64,000 nt of DNA from Fratercula arctica (lineage: Eukaryota; Chordata; Aves; Charadriiformes; Alcidae): assembly GCA_947846985.1 (NCBI GenBank), contig CANTUZ010000002.1, forward strand, positions 153,321,889-153,385,888, in the 5' to 3' direction. The notes beneath the pieces are model-generated. The model was not told the DNA's origin, searched no databases, and saw nothing but the letters and a program-made list of their open reading frames with translations. Numbering within the stretch: the first letter of the stretch is position 1; each line of letters begins with the position of its first letter. The translations under genes and the position numbers were made by a program. Below, piece after piece: positions 1-12,298 of the stretch.

Positions 1-989
1 GTAGCTGAAAGCTGAGTTCAAATTCAAGAGCTTGGAAAATGGACAGAGTCTCTAATGGGTCAAAAAATACTGATGAAATATCAAACTGCTGAGATACACC
101 AGAGGTTGGCAGATACAGTGTAGACTGTCCCTGTGGGGTGAAGTACTTGTCCTAGTGCATGTGACGCTAGTCAAAATGGAGAAAGAAAAGCACAACCTCT
201 GTGACAAAACATACAGGATCACTGCTAATCTAGGTAGCATTTAGGACTATTCACTAATTAAAATTTACAATATGCAGCAGTGGTACTCTTGAGGGACAAA
301 ACGGCAACATCTGCTCTAGCCTGGCCCATTGGGGCTGGGGTCATGGACATGGTGGAAACATTTTCCCTACAAAGAGTTAGTGAAGCTCATTTTTCAACTG
401 AAAGAGTAAGACCTGTCAAACTCATGTTTGATTATCCCAGCCCTACAGCTGATGGAAGCACTAGGATATTCTAGGGAGGTTGCTGGTCACCATTTCATAC
501 ATAGCTTCTTGTCCAGTTAATACACCTTTTCCTTAACCACACAAACAAAGCTCTATACTTGTGGGAATAAATATGCAAATGCAAACTGTCCACAAGAAAG
601 CTCTCGTTCCATTTCCCCCTTTTTTGGAAAAAGAAAGAAAGAAAACTTCTGCTCCTTGCAAGCCCCACTCTGTAGCATTCAGCTGATTTGATGCAGTTAT
701 TCCTGATTTACGTCCACATGAATCAGTAAAGAACCAGGCCTGGTTGAGAATTATGTATTTCCACAGCACCACATTACAAGAGTCCTTAATTCCCTGATCC
801 TAACCCTGGAATGCAAGGAAGACTTGAAGTTTGGCGAAGGTTGTAGCCAGTTGCAATGTGCTTCTATGTTCACACCCTCCCTAGTTATTACTCTTTAAAA
901 AATAATAATAAAATGCAAATAACTTACATCTGGTAAAGCTGGAAAGGCAAAGAAAAGCAGTAAAGAACCTGGAGGTTGTGGGAGTGTTG

Positions 990-1009
990 TTATTATTATT
1001 ATTATTATT
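990..1009. repeat. (ATT)n microsatellite
   Basis: Just under seven uninterrupted copies of the trinucleotide, followed by a short T run. This is an ordinary simple repeat. Confidence 0.9.
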
Positions 1010-2637
1010 TTTTAATCAGACGAATACACACCTGTCTAAAAGTTCCTCAAACATTGTCTGCTATTGCTTTGGTATCCCCTGTTAATGTGTTGAGGTAATG
1101 TCCTTTGGTTGTGTTACTTATTTTAAGAGATGACGGGGAGTGGAGGAAGCTATGCAGGGAAACATGCTAGAGATAGAAGAGAAGAATTCCCACCCACGCA
1201 GTAGGCATGTACTGTAATAATGGAATAATTATGTGCAGTTTGTTTATAGCTGTCTTCCCCTAGCATCGATGCCTTGGGCTAGAAGTGAAGCAGGATGGGT
1301 CCTGCAATCAGTTTTCACAATCATGTTTTCGCTGCAATTTGTGTTTTATTCCCCATTAGAAAGCAGAGCATGTCTAGAGCAAATGCAGTGGCTTCAGCCC
1401 TTCAGGATACTGCAAATTTGCACGAATTTGGGGAAGGAGGGAGTGTTCATGAGTGACTGGTTTGGGTTTGTCCCATGACCTGTGGACCCAGAAATCCGTA
1501 CTGATGGTTCTCACTCCACGCTCCCAATCTGCCCAGAGTTGCTCAGAGCTGGATCAGCCTTGGCCTGAGACATTTGCCAACCTTTTGAATAACGAATGCT
1601 GGGCTGTGGATAAAAACCAAAGCCAGATGGCTTTGTGTGGTGGAGATGGCTAAGTAACTGTTACTGCGATGGGCTGTACGGCAGGGATCCGTTCTCGGTG
1701 TCTTTGAAGCAGGTTAGGAATTGTTCTTGTGGATTCTTCCTGCTGCTTGTTAATAAAATTAATCAAGTCCTGGTTTTTGTGTTTCATCATGCACGCTCAA
1801 AGTGCTGGTGGTAAAATGCTGATGATTTTCCTTCTGCTGCCCCTCTAAATTTATGACAGGCTGCTGTAGGCTTCATGCAGCTGCCATTTTGTGTGCAGTT
1901 CAGCCGCAGTCTGCCACAGATGTATACACAGCATTTCATTTCCACTGGCATTTAGGAAAACATTTCCAGACAAGCGGAGTATCCACATGATGAACATTAT
2001 CTTCCTCTTGCAGAAGACTACATACCATGCCTGTGCAGTCAAGGAGAGAAATGGGAAGCACTCACAGATTAACTCCAGGAAGGTCAATAAACAGACGTCA
2101 GACTGGGAAACAACTGGAGAACTCCCAAGATAATTTTTGACATGATAGCCACACCTGCTGCGTTGGATCTGTCACACAGGTTGTGAACTTTGGCAGCAAA
2201 TGGCTTGTTTCATATGCATTTGTGCAGCACATGACATGATGAGGGGCTTGTTTGGAGGCTTAGTAAATGTAGCTGTATCTTGGAAACTCAGAGCAACCCT
2301 CAGCTATTAACTAATGAAATGCCTCCACCCCATTTATATGCAGAGTAGACAAGAATGAGTACACCACACGCTGGCTTTGGAAATGCCTTGGAAATTCAAT
2401 AGAGCTGTTTTTTAAGGGGTCAGAGAAGTAATAATCATGAGCTGACGATGAACAATATATGAGGCAGCTGTTAACATCACCTCGCACGTGCAGCAGACAT
2501 ATCCCTTTCCTGAGGATGTTACAAGCTGGAGTGCTATTTTAATCAGCTAAAACTGTTGAAAGGAATGTAGAAAAGCATGATTTTGTTATCAAAACTGTTC
2601 TAAACAAGCCTGAATGAAAAATCAGCTTTGCCACATT

Positions 2638-2659
2638 AAAAAAAAAAAAAAAAAAAAAA
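2638..2659. repeat. Poly-A tract (A22)
   Basis: Twenty-two consecutive A residues. The sequence just before reads TTGCCACA and just after reads TTGTCACA, an 8-base match with one difference. No AATAAA lies within about 30 bases upstream and no recognisable source gene precedes the tract, so a processed pseudogene is not supported. Confidence 0.9.
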
Positions 2660-3174
2660 GTTGTCACAGATCTTATTTAAAAAACAGTTTTAGAATATAC
2701 GATTTCTAACTGTTTAAACAGTCCTGGTGCTCATGCCTTGGCTTTGGTGGGGGGTTGCTGGAGAGACGGGGCAATGGAAAGCCTGCAGGGTTGCAGGTAG
2801 ATGCCAGTCACTGCTGAGGACACATCTGTTCCCTGGAGTGCTGCTCAAGTCGAGTAGCAGGAATGAACCAAGCAATGTCTATGCCAGCTGCCTTGACTCC
2901 CACTGGGGATTTTGATGGAACAAGTGTACTTTTGTGTGATAGCGATCTCACTTATCAGCCCTGTCTGACGGGCAGCCTTTCTGCTGAAATGCAGTAGCTC
3001 TGTCTCATAGTTCTATCCCATCATAGGTGGGGCCATATGCTCATTAACAGTGGTCGTCTTTTCTTCCTGTTCCAATGGCATATGTAGGAAGTCACCTAAA
3101 GCAAATGGGTGAATCAAGAATAAATAGCAAGGTGTGGTGGGCTAATAGAGATTTAGGAACTAGCATTTCTCTGT

Positions 3175-3330
3175 TTGACTTACTATGAATGATTGACCAT
3201 GGGGCCTTGAGTAAGTCACTTCATATTTCTATGACTCAGTTTCTGCCTCTGAAACAACTGTCTGCTGATCTCACTGGGGTAGTTTTAAAGCTTAATTTAC
3301 TTATATTTTATAGCACTTTGAAGATGTGAA
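3175..3330 (+). repeat. MIR-type SINE relic (core-SINE)
   Basis: The sequence follows the MIR layout in order: an equivalent of ACTTACTAGCTGTGTGACC, then CTTGAGTAAGTCACTT, then ACTCAGTTTC, then a CTCACTGGGGTAGTT block, then AGCACTTTGAAGATG. These are the hallmark pieces of MIR core-SINEs, which spread before the amniote radiation and persist as diverged relics in birds. The order gives plus orientation. It is old and carries many substitutions. Boundaries are approximate. Confidence 0.75.
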
Positions 3331-4428
3331 CGACACCATATTATGGGAAACATTGGGAGTCATAAAAGAAAGAGTTGGTGTTGCAAGAGGAGGTATGATA
3401 ATGAAGCCTAAAGTCAGAGACTTAATGCCTCAGTTCTTTGCTGAATCAAAGCCTAAGACTGTGAGTTCTTTGAAACAGACTCTCCTCAATTAGAGGCCTG
3501 CTCAGAGCTGAACATAATAGGGCTACGACATAGCTGGGGCCTCTGAGCCCTTCTGTAATAAATGATCAGGAACATAAGCTTGAAGATGGCACCAGCTGCA
3601 GGACTGCTACAGGTCCCTGTAGGGTCTATCTCTCTCTCACGGCTCTTAGGTTTTTTATTATCTTCAAATCTCTGTACCTTGTTCCATTCTCCAGGTCATT
3701 AAAGCATTGTTCATGCTATAAATAAAGAAGATGAAATTACAGGGTACTTACATGCACGCTAGCTAGGAAGCTGAATGGGCATGAAAGGGCTTCCTGGTTT
3801 CCTTCCAATTCAAAATGTTATTGAGTTACTATGTAATCAGATAAATGAGTTGTTAATCAAAGTGATGTCAGCTTGGGACATACTATAGAAAAATGATTCC
3901 GTTGTAATCAGAACTGTATAATTAAGCAATGAGGCATGACAGGGCTTGAATTATAGCATGATAATTTTCACCTCAGCACTACTGATGAGGGCTGTGGCTG
4001 TCTGCCATCCAAGTACCCGACTATGTCTTGCTGTACAACAACCCCAGCACTGAAACATCTGAGGCAAACTGGAGTAAAAACTATTCTTTCATCTTCACCC
4101 CCCCCGCCCTGCTCCAGGGTGAAGCATTTCTGTGATCAGCTGGGTCAGGTTTAGCCCAGCGCATCTGGGAGTGAGTCTACGTGTCTGTCTGCTGTTAGAA
4201 TATTTATGGCATGAACGCATTTTGCTTAGCAGGAGTTTAACGTGACAGAGGGCTATGGGATCCTTCATGGGGCCAATGATTTGATCAAGTTACTATTAGT
4301 TAAATGTCAGCAAAATGCGTAATGTTACACACAAAAATGGTCCCTACTTAGCGATGCTTAGAGTTGCCTAGACTTAAGCCCCTTTCTCCTCTAAGTCTGA
4401 GAAATTTAAATGATGATTAGCTTAGATA
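3331..4428. other. Unannotated noncoding DNA
   Basis: No coding signal was found. A perfect inverted repeat lies at 3607-3622 (arms CTACAGG and CCTGTAG, spacer TC). It is short enough to be chance. Confidence 0.55.
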
Positions 4429-4468
4429 TTCTCTCTCTCTCCCCCACCCCCCCCACTCCCCCCTCCTT
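4429..4468. repeat. Polypyrimidine tract (CT)n plus C-rich
   Basis: A CT dinucleotide run passes into C runs broken by two A residues. The complementary strand is G-rich. It is a simple-sequence tract. Confidence 0.85.
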
Positions 4469-4603
4469 GGGATAGAGAGAAAATTGGATAGACTTAAAGG
4501 AAGAGCTCTAAGGAAGTATTAGAATAACATGGGCTTTGGCAACCTCTTCCATGGACAGGGGAGAAGGCATCGTGTGAGTTAAAACTACTTCATATGGAGC
4601 AGT

Positions 4604-4675
4604 GACCAAATCCTGCAGTCATAGCTTGGGCAAAACTCCCACTGAAAGCACTGGGCGTTTGTCTGAGTCAGCAGC
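4604..4675 (+). repeat. Relic of an ancient hairpin-forming amniote repeat
   Basis: The segment has the blocks GACCAAATCCTGCAGTC, GGCAAAACTCCCACTGA and a degraded complementary arm CTGGGCGTTTGTCTGAGT. From memory, an old palindromic repeat common in turtle and crocodilian DNA has the same pieces around a TTGACTTCAATGGGA-like centre. The arms around CAAAACTCCCA and TGGGCGTTTG still pair partly. I cannot name the family with certainty, and no library comparison was possible. Confidence 0.5.
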
Positions 4676-4883
4676 TGAAAGTTTGTTCCACGGACTCAGT
4701 TTGGAGGCGAAAATGGTGGGGCTGAAAAGTTCCCCTTTCTAACGGAGGGAAAAAACGTCACGTAAGAAAAATAAAACCGTGCCATCTAATCTTTCCCCAT
4801 CAAGTGCCGACTTTACTGAGGGGGTGGGAAATATTATGCAATTTACCCTCTCCCTCAACGAACTCTCTCCCATCACATCATGG

Positions 4884-5319
4884 TCAGCATTGCTCTGCTT
4901 GGGCATTGCTCACACTGCTGCTTGAGGGGTGGGATTTGCTGGTCAGACGAGGTACCGCACTGTTGGCTGCCTGGGCAGCACTTCCACCATCTGCCTGTGT
5001 TTTGTCATCCCTGGGGCTGCGGAAAAAAAATGTTCTACCCAAATAAAGCATTTTTGCAGCTTCTCCAGAGCCTCTTCCAAAGTGGCCCCTGTGATAGCAG
5101 TGCGTGCAGCCTTGTAGGCACATTTGTCTTCTTGGAGGTGGAACTGGGCTGGTCTGCTCTGGTGCTGGCAGGCATGGGCACCCCAGTACAGCTGTGTCCT
5201 GCCTTGGGGCGGAGAAGGGCAATGCTGGGCTCCCATGGCCACTCGGCACACCTGCACTGGACAGTTTGGCTCAGGTCCGCTGTGTGACGGCTGCAAAAGC
5301 ATTTATGAACTCCAGTCAA
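4884..5319. other. Stop-poor, GC-rich block
   Basis: Long open frames run in all three minus frames (121, 119 and 94 codons) and a 135-codon frame runs on the plus strand (4880-5287), with shorter plus frames overlapping. When nearly every frame is open, base composition is the likely cause and no one frame is favoured. No domain is recognised in any translation. I do not call a gene. Confidence 0.4.
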
Positions 5320-5465
5320 GACCAGTGAAGCACATCATTCTCCCAGTGTTGCCTCTGCTGAAAAATGACGTGCTCTTGGCAATACCATCAGGAAACTCTG
5401 TTCCTGAGGGTAAATGTATGCAAAGCAAAGCTTCCCTTGTGACAAACAAAATAAAAATATCCTGA

Positions 5466-7473
5466 TCTTGGCTGCAGTAGCAAAAATGCTCCTGGCCTAT
5501 TAAAATTATGTCATTGAAAGAAGTGTCTCTGTGTCTGCTGGTGTACCTGTAAATCAGTTCAAGTGAATGGTCCTTTGAAACTCATTTCAGCTGATATATA
5601 TGCTCTTGAGGATGAATGAACTTTTGAGCTGCTAATGCTGCCATCTCTCATAAGTCAAATCTCTTCTCCAGATACTTGAATCCCACGATGATAGTAAAAA
5701 CTGGGAGTTTACAAGATACACCAGCATCAATTTTTTGAGAGCTTTCACCTTGGAAGGCAAGCAGCGTCCTTGGGTTGAGTGCCTGTCAAGCGAGCGCGAT
5801 TGCAATAGAGGAAGAGAGGGATTTTTTTTGCTCTCTCCTTTCAGCGCTGGCAGAAGGAGCTGGCTTGAGAGATCCTCCATTAACAAAAGAAGAGGTACAA
5901 AGAGGGCACTCATGATACAAGCTTCTCTCTGGCTTATGATTATATCCATATTTCTTTGAATGTGGCCACCAGAGAAGCTTTGATTATGTCATGCTCAGAG
6001 GCCTGCCTGGCTTCCTTTCCCATAGCAAGGAAAGCAGCATATCTGGGGGGAAACCTGAAGCTTGTCTGGACTGACAGACTGCACAGGAGCAAAGTTTTCT
6101 GGGTAGGATGTTCCAAAAGCTTACATGTCCCTGCTAGTTACTGTTCCTTATATCTGATGACAAAAGGAACCCGTGAAGCTGAGGGTGATAGGTCCATAAT
6201 TGGTGCAAGAAGAGGATGTTTTCGTAACATAATGCCTGACATGTGGGACTTCCTGCCACATGATGCTCTTGAAACAAAGACATTTTCAGGATTCTGAAAG
6301 CTTATGACTTTACCTACAATAGTTGAAAATAGAACTGACCTTCACAGGACAGGTTAGATATTAGGTAGGTAGAGTTAGCAGGCAAAACAGCATTTATTGC
6401 TGACATTTTAATATATGCTTGGATTTGCATGGGACTGCCCTTCTAGTGTCAGCCCATTGCTAAGCAGCCCACTGACAGCTTGGGTTTGGCTCTTGTATGG
6501 TGAGATGTTTTGAAGGGTGATTCTTGTATCCTCATTAACTACGCTGTGCAGATGCACTGTGGTTCTGTTGTGTAGGGGTTTGAGATGGGATACCCAGGGC
6601 TGATGCAGGGTGAACGGTCCACAGAGGGATCTGTTCTCTGCCCTCCAGATGGCCTTTTTTGTCCAGTGACACTTTGATTTTTCCGTCCATGAGTAACTGT
6701 TTTGGTTTGCAGCAAATATCAGAATTTGTCAGCAGGGCTAGAAGAGGAGAAATGGTTCTTCTGCTAGAAAAGGAGCATCTTGGCACCTGTGGTACTCTCG
6801 CAGCACTGTTTGTCAGGCACGGAGATTGCAGCATGGCTATTTAACCCAGGCCATGAGCTGAAAGCAGAGCGCGTTTCATACTGGAGGCAAAAAATGACTT
6901 TGACACATCCACATATCACTGTGTAATCGAGAAGGTAGAGCCCCTAAAGCTGTAATTCTGAGAGGAGATCAGATCCAGAATTCTCCATCTGGACTGAATT
7001 CCTAGCAGGAAAGTATTCAGTTGGTGACATGAATACAAGTCTTGACCTTACATTTCTTTTTCCCTTAGACTTTCACTGAAGGCAGGAACAGGCAGACTCC
7101 TTTGTGTCTGTGCAAGGCATGCTGCTGTGACAGGGAAATGACTTGCATGGTTTAGCTTTTCCATTCAGATAAGATTACAAAATAATTGAGAACTTAGTCA
7201 GAGTTCACAAAATTCACTTTTGTTAAAAAATTTAGCAGTGCCACCTACAGGAAAGTGCCAGGAAACTCAGCGACTGTCCGGGTAGCTGCAGGACAAACTG
7301 CCCTCTGCCGCCTCTGTAAAAGGAGATTTTGCTCTCGGTGCGCTCCTCCCCTGATGAGCAGGTTTCTCATCGACATCAAAGAGAGATCTGCATGCACAGA
7401 TAATGCAGAATACCTGAGAACAGAACTTTGTCCAGAAACCACTGTGATAGCTATTGCCTTTTGATTTTAAGAG

Positions 7474-7477
<4 letters not shown>
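5466..7477. other. Unannotated noncoding DNA
   Basis: Open frames reach 113 codons without domains, convincing splice sites or a favoured strand. A small frame at 7255-7464 spells a cysteine-spaced run that resembles half a zinc finger, but it has no paired histidines and lies next to a homopolymer. Confidence 0.55.

Positions 7478-7517
<40 letters not shown>
7478..7517. repeat. Poly-T tract (T40)
   Basis: Forty consecutive T residues, the longest homopolymer in the window. The heptamer TAAGAGC occurs on both sides, at 7468-7474 and 7525-7531, leaving only a few pyrimidines between each copy and the tract. The length may be inexact because homopolymers are error-prone in assemblies. Confidence 0.9.
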
Positions 7518-8284
7518 CCTTCCCTAAGAGCTTTCCCAAACACTATGTATAAGCTCTGGTCCAACTCCCAGTGGCAGCTTTCCATTGAGTGCGATCCAGT
7601 CCTTAATGCCTTTCATGTATGCCAATGAAAACTCTTTACATTGCATACTAGCACTCTTGAAAGGCTCTCGAGTAGATAGACAGATTAGATTATTTAGCAC
7701 TATACAATGCAGCATAAGTGGTGCTGGTGAGTCATTAAATGGCATTCTTCCCTCTGACTCAGTGCAGAGTCAATGCCTGAGCATGTTGCTATGGGGCTCT
7801 GTGTTGTTGGAGGCGCTCTTTTCCAGACGAGAAGTAAAAAACCAAGGTTCTGACCCACTATCCTTCCTACGAAACCCATTTGCCTGTGAGCCACTTGGTA
7901 GAACTTAGCAGAATTTTTCACCCTAGAAGAAGTTATCCCTAGCTTCCAATAGAAAACTATTGTTCTCATTGCCAGGAAGGAGCAGGGTTTTGAGCTATCT
8001 GGAACAAAATGTTTTAAAAACAAGAATGGGTTATTATGAATACACTGTGGGGTTTAAATCCTTAATATTGAAGGAAAACCTACACAGTCACTTACTGCAC
8101 ATTAATATTTAGCGTTCTGGTTTTGTTTACCACTTCAATGACTGTTTTCAATTACTGTTCCCTGCATGAAACCACTTTACTGAGGCCTGCTGCATATGCA
8201 GGAGAACTGACTTAGAAGATGACTACTCTGTTTTGCAGTAATTTTCAAGGTTTCAGACTGATTTTTCGTTCGCTATCTTTAAGG
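7518..8284. other. Unannotated noncoding DNA
   Basis: Two antiparallel open frames of 107 codons (7585-7908 plus, 7700-8023 minus) overlap each other and resemble nothing known to me. No regulatory or RNA feature is evident. Confidence 0.5.
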
Positions 8285-8445
8285 CACTGGGTGCCTGGAG
8301 TGTGAGAGTCTCTTGTTTAAGCCCCATTCGTCCTCCTGGTCAAAAGATTTCATTGCAGCTCTTTCTCAACTGAGCAGGGAAAGGAGTTTCACCTGGCTCT
8401 TTCATCTCCTGGCCGCTGTCCTAACCACCAGGATGTAAGTTACAT
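8285..8445. repeat. Possible ancient interspersed repeat relic
   Basis: The stretch includes GCCGCTGTCCTAACCACCAG. This resembles the GTGAGTGCCCTAACCACTGGGC-type tail of an old tRNA-like repeat that I recall from reptile genomes. A degraded match (GTTTAAGCCCCA, then TTCACCTGGCTC) comes before it. The assignment rests on memory of the family and is weak. Confidence 0.3.
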
Positions 8446-9346
8446 GACTGTCTTGCAAAAAAACTTTCTCAAAACCTGATGTCTTGACAAGAGCACTTGA
8501 GTTTTGAAATCTCACTTTGTGGAAAATGTCCTGACCAGCTCCGGTATGCAGCCAAGTTTGCTTAGCAAATGACATAAGCAGCCCTCAGATGTCCACATGG
8601 CTCCTTCCGAGGAGAATAGCTGCCCAGGCAAAATTTCAATGCACCTCAGGGCAGCTCTATTCTCTTGGTAATGCCCCAAATTCCCTTCTCAAGATGATAA
8701 GTGGTTCCCTACATCTCTTCTTGAAAATAAATCCACTGTGGGATAGGGAGCAATGAGTATTTGTCAGTGAGGAACTGGCCTTGTTTAAGAGGGTAGTGCA
8801 TGAACCTTAGGTATGATGCCATCTGCTCCCCTGCGTTCCTTTGCCAGGCTTGCTCCCAGCCTCAGAGAAAGTATTTTAAATGTAGTAATTGAGGTTACAA
8901 GGAGTTGTTCTAGGTTTGGGCTATTGCAAGCGAGGCAATCTGTTCTTCTTAGGTAAGGACTACTGACATGGGGAGGCCTCCTTAGAGGCACATCAACACA
9001 GGCGAGACGGAGATCAGGGGGTGAAGCAGATCCTTGCTTGAACATACTTATTTCATAGTATGGCATTGCTGCCTTTGCGCCTTGGAACATTTGTGACAGC
9101 TCAGTGTGATAAAGCTACCTAAGTTAGCTTATTTTATCTGTGTTCAGTTCTTCATTTTGCAAATTCTTATGTGGTCCTAAAGAAAAACAGATAACCATCC
9201 TCTTCAAACATTAAAATTATGCTTCATCTGGGAAAGACATTTTAATCATCTTTCTGTGCTGTGGTTATTGTCTATAACTCCAGTTAGTGACATTAATGAT
9301 TAGCTATGAAATCCAGAGTATTCAGAAACCTAGCCTTTTTATTAAG

Positions 9347-9360
9347 AATTAATTAATTAA
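9347..9360. repeat. (AATT)n simple repeat
   Basis: Three and a half uninterrupted AATT units. Confidence 0.8.
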
Positions 9361-9574
9361 GGCAGATTAAAGAAGTGATGCCAAATGCTCGATCCCAACG
9401 ATTAACTTGGAAAAAGTATTTTTAAGGGGGAAAAGCTGTATTTGGCACTGTGCTTACTGATAGTTTTATGTAAAATTCACTGCAGCTGGAGGAGCTATTT
9501 CCTCATTTCTTTGGAGTGTAAGCTCAGCCGTGTGGATGCTTTCTCAGAACCTAATTGTTTTCATATGAACTGTG

Positions 9575-9590
9575 GGACGGACGGACGGAC
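9575..9590. repeat. (GGAC)4 simple repeat
   Basis: Four perfect GGAC units. It is short but uncommon because each unit junction leaves CpG dinucleotides. Confidence 0.85.
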
Positions 9591-12298
9591 ACAGAGCTAT
9601 TGAAATTATTTCGATTGCCTGGGGAAGCATTCAGAAGTTCCAAAGGAAAGTTTTATTGTAAGATCACATAGCCAATAACGCTTACCTCCTAGAAGCCCTC
9701 TTGCTTAAAAACCCTGTAGAGTAGGCTGATTAATGCCGAGCAAAGCAAGGAGACTGACATTTTTTAATGCCACAGTTGTGCCACGCAGGGATTAACTTGC
9801 ATTTATTATATAAAAGCACACTTAACACAGTACATTTTTCAACCTAGTCAGAGGTTTCTTTTAAACACCTACTAAGGCGCTGTCCCCGTAATGAAGAGTT
9901 GATAAATGAGAGAAGTTGCAAGGAAAGCAATAACCTGTGTTTCCAAGAGGCAGACCTGATTTGGGACCAAGGGAATTAGAGAATAAAGCCTGTGACAGAG
10001 CCAGGAGCCCAATGCAGATGCCCAGCCTCAAGGTTAACTGCAGAGCCGCTCCTTGTCCTCAGTGCCTTTTCAGCGCTGTGACATTTGCGTTGTGGCTGCT
10101 AAATCACAAATACAGCTGGGCAAATTTAGTACTGGAGAGTCTCGGGTGTGTTGAGCTGAGTTCCTCTGGATTTATACCATGTTAGATGAGAACAAGAGTT
10201 TCGCCTTGAAGTTTGTGGTTTATGTGATATATGGCACATACTGCTAGTAATGACAAAAAATCCTCTAGTGCCTTCCTCTGAGTTATTTCTGATTTATACC
10301 CAAAGACATTAAACTTTCTCGATATTTATATCCTGGTAAATGAAAACAGTCTGGGGTATGTGATCAAGAAAGGAAGTCCATCACTTCTGTTCTGCAAGAT
10401 CAGGCCTAAAATTGTTCAGTATTTTGGTGCAAATTTTCTCTCTCTCTAAGTCGGCTGTGAAGTATTTGTGGAAGAAGACATAAAGATGCTGCAGAACAGA
10501 TATGTGGTTACTAGATTGAAGTTTGCTCACTGTTCACAAGGGGAGGAAAGTGAGTGTGAGATGACTCACATACATATCTCCAACAGATCAGGCTTAACTG
10601 CTCTGAAAAGCAAACTGCAAATGATCCTTCCCTATGTGCAAATTCTACCCTCTGTCTACAAACACCTGCTGGTGACTTCAGTGGGAGCCACATATTGGGA
10701 GGCAGGATTTATATCTCCAGACTTTATCACGAGGAGAGGTTGTTGCAGGAGCAGAAAAAAAGGGCTGCCTCCTGCATGAAAGCCCACACAATTCCTGTAA
10801 TATCCAGGCTTCATTTTGGCTCAGAGTTTTTAACTTGGGCTCTCCCAGATAGATGCAGACACTACTGAAGAACATCAGATGAATGAGAGAGTTGTTAATT
10901 TAGGAAAAAAGCAAATACAGTAGGGAGAGCATGTGTAGGAAGAACAGAGTCTAGTCAGTCCACTGCTAGGAGAGGGGAGGTGACAGGCATATATGTGAGC
11001 GCATCCTGAGAATATGCTGGTGATAAAAACACTGCCATTGTGTCATGTCACTGTTCCTCATGCTTTTTCCTTAGACAATATCTGTAACCATAAAAGCAAT
11101 GCAATCAAAGCCTGTGATGGCCTCTATGCCCTGAAACCTGGGACTTCCTAGGGCTGAAAGCCTCCAGTCCTTCCCCCAGGAGCTGAAGAGCCATTCTGTC
11201 AAACTCTAGCTGCTGCAGGCTTACCTCCACTCACTGGGAACCTACCTTCAACCCAGACGTGTTGCAGTTTCTTGCTGAATTAGAGAGCTGGGGACTATAT
11301 GCTCGCCAGTCACTCAGGCTATGTCTCATATTTAGCGTTAGAAAAAAGGTGTAAATCTGGGAATGCAGCCTAACTTTCCAGGGCAGAGGACGAAAGGGTT
11401 TTATATGAAGACAAGTTTGTTGCTTTTTAAAAGGGGCAATTACATTGCCCTAGCAGAAATGAAAAAGAGTTCTCACAGTTTTTTTCCACAATTGCTATGA
11501 GTAATGTTTCCAGTCGCTTGGTTTGTGTTGTGCATAATGAAATATAAATACTGCGTGGAATGCTTTGTCATAGAAAAATATTTATTAATAGCAGATTTGC
11601 AATCATCATCTCGTCTTTGATTTAAGCAGGTTTTTTCTTCTCATAAGGTTCTTTCAGGCTGCTGAGCTGTGACTGATGTGTGTTTATTTCGGTTGAGTCA
11701 TCAGTATCATTAATATTATCTTATTTACCAATGTTTGTCATTTTATAGCGTTTAACTGGTAGGGTGACTCACCTCAGAGAGAAATGAGAACATGAATATA
11801 ACAGGCTTTTTTCCTTCTTCCCCTTTGGCTTGGGATAGAAACCGAGAATGACCTTTGAGGCACAGCCTGAGTCATGCAGTTATCGTATTTACCTCTGCTG
11901 TTGTGAGATTAATAATTACAAACATCCCTACACACAAGGAAAAAAAGGCTCAGGCTTCTGCCTGCTCTTTCGCTTGCCTCCCCACGGCTCATGTGGAGGA
12001 AGACCTTTTCAGCAGGCCACCGAGAAAAGGCAGCTCCCGGCGTGTCTCTCCCCTGCACTGGAGCAAAAGAAGGCAGCGGAGAAGAGACTGAGAAGGAGCC
12101 GAGGAAAAGGCTCCCCAGAGCAGCCATCCTGCTGGCCCTGCTTGAACTTAGTGAAATTTGCTCAGGGCGCTATGAAACATTTGCATTTGCTTTTCAGCTC
12201 AAGTGTGGGAACTGACTTAGCAGAACCTCAGCCAAACCTGCTTCTTCGCAACTAGAAACAACCTTTTCCTCTTCATATCTGCCTGGTATTAATTACTG

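Larger units (their letters stand above)
1..3174. other. Unannotated noncoding DNA
   Basis: No gene is recognisable here. Open frames are 81 codons or shorter, overlap on both strands and show no domain or convincing splice context. The stretch holds a short ATT repeat and an A22 tract, listed separately. It is most simply intergenic or intronic DNA. Confidence 0.6.
8446..12298. other. Unannotated noncoding DNA with AT-rich, conserved-looking stretches
   Basis: No gene is recognised. The stretch includes AATT repeats at 9347-9360, four GGAC units at 9575-9590, and an AT-rich low-complexity-free block at about 11490-11790 with many ATTA and TAAT cores. At 10660-10690 the string GACTTCAGTGGGAGCC resembles the centre of the same old repeat seen at 4604. 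A GC-richer block at 11848-12255 has all plus frames partly open, which fits composition. Confidence 0.5.

Noticed and set aside
2560..2659. Processed pseudogene ending in A22
   Set aside because: No polyadenylation signal or recognisable transcript body lies upstream, and the direct repeat is imperfect.
7255..7464. Cysteine-spaced CRLCKRRFCSRC peptide, zinc-finger-like
   Set aside because: There are no completing histidine or cysteine pairs, the frame is short, and it ends beside the T40 tract.
7267..7628. Poly-lysine and poly-phenylalanine frames
   Set aside because: They are translations of the T40 homopolymer.
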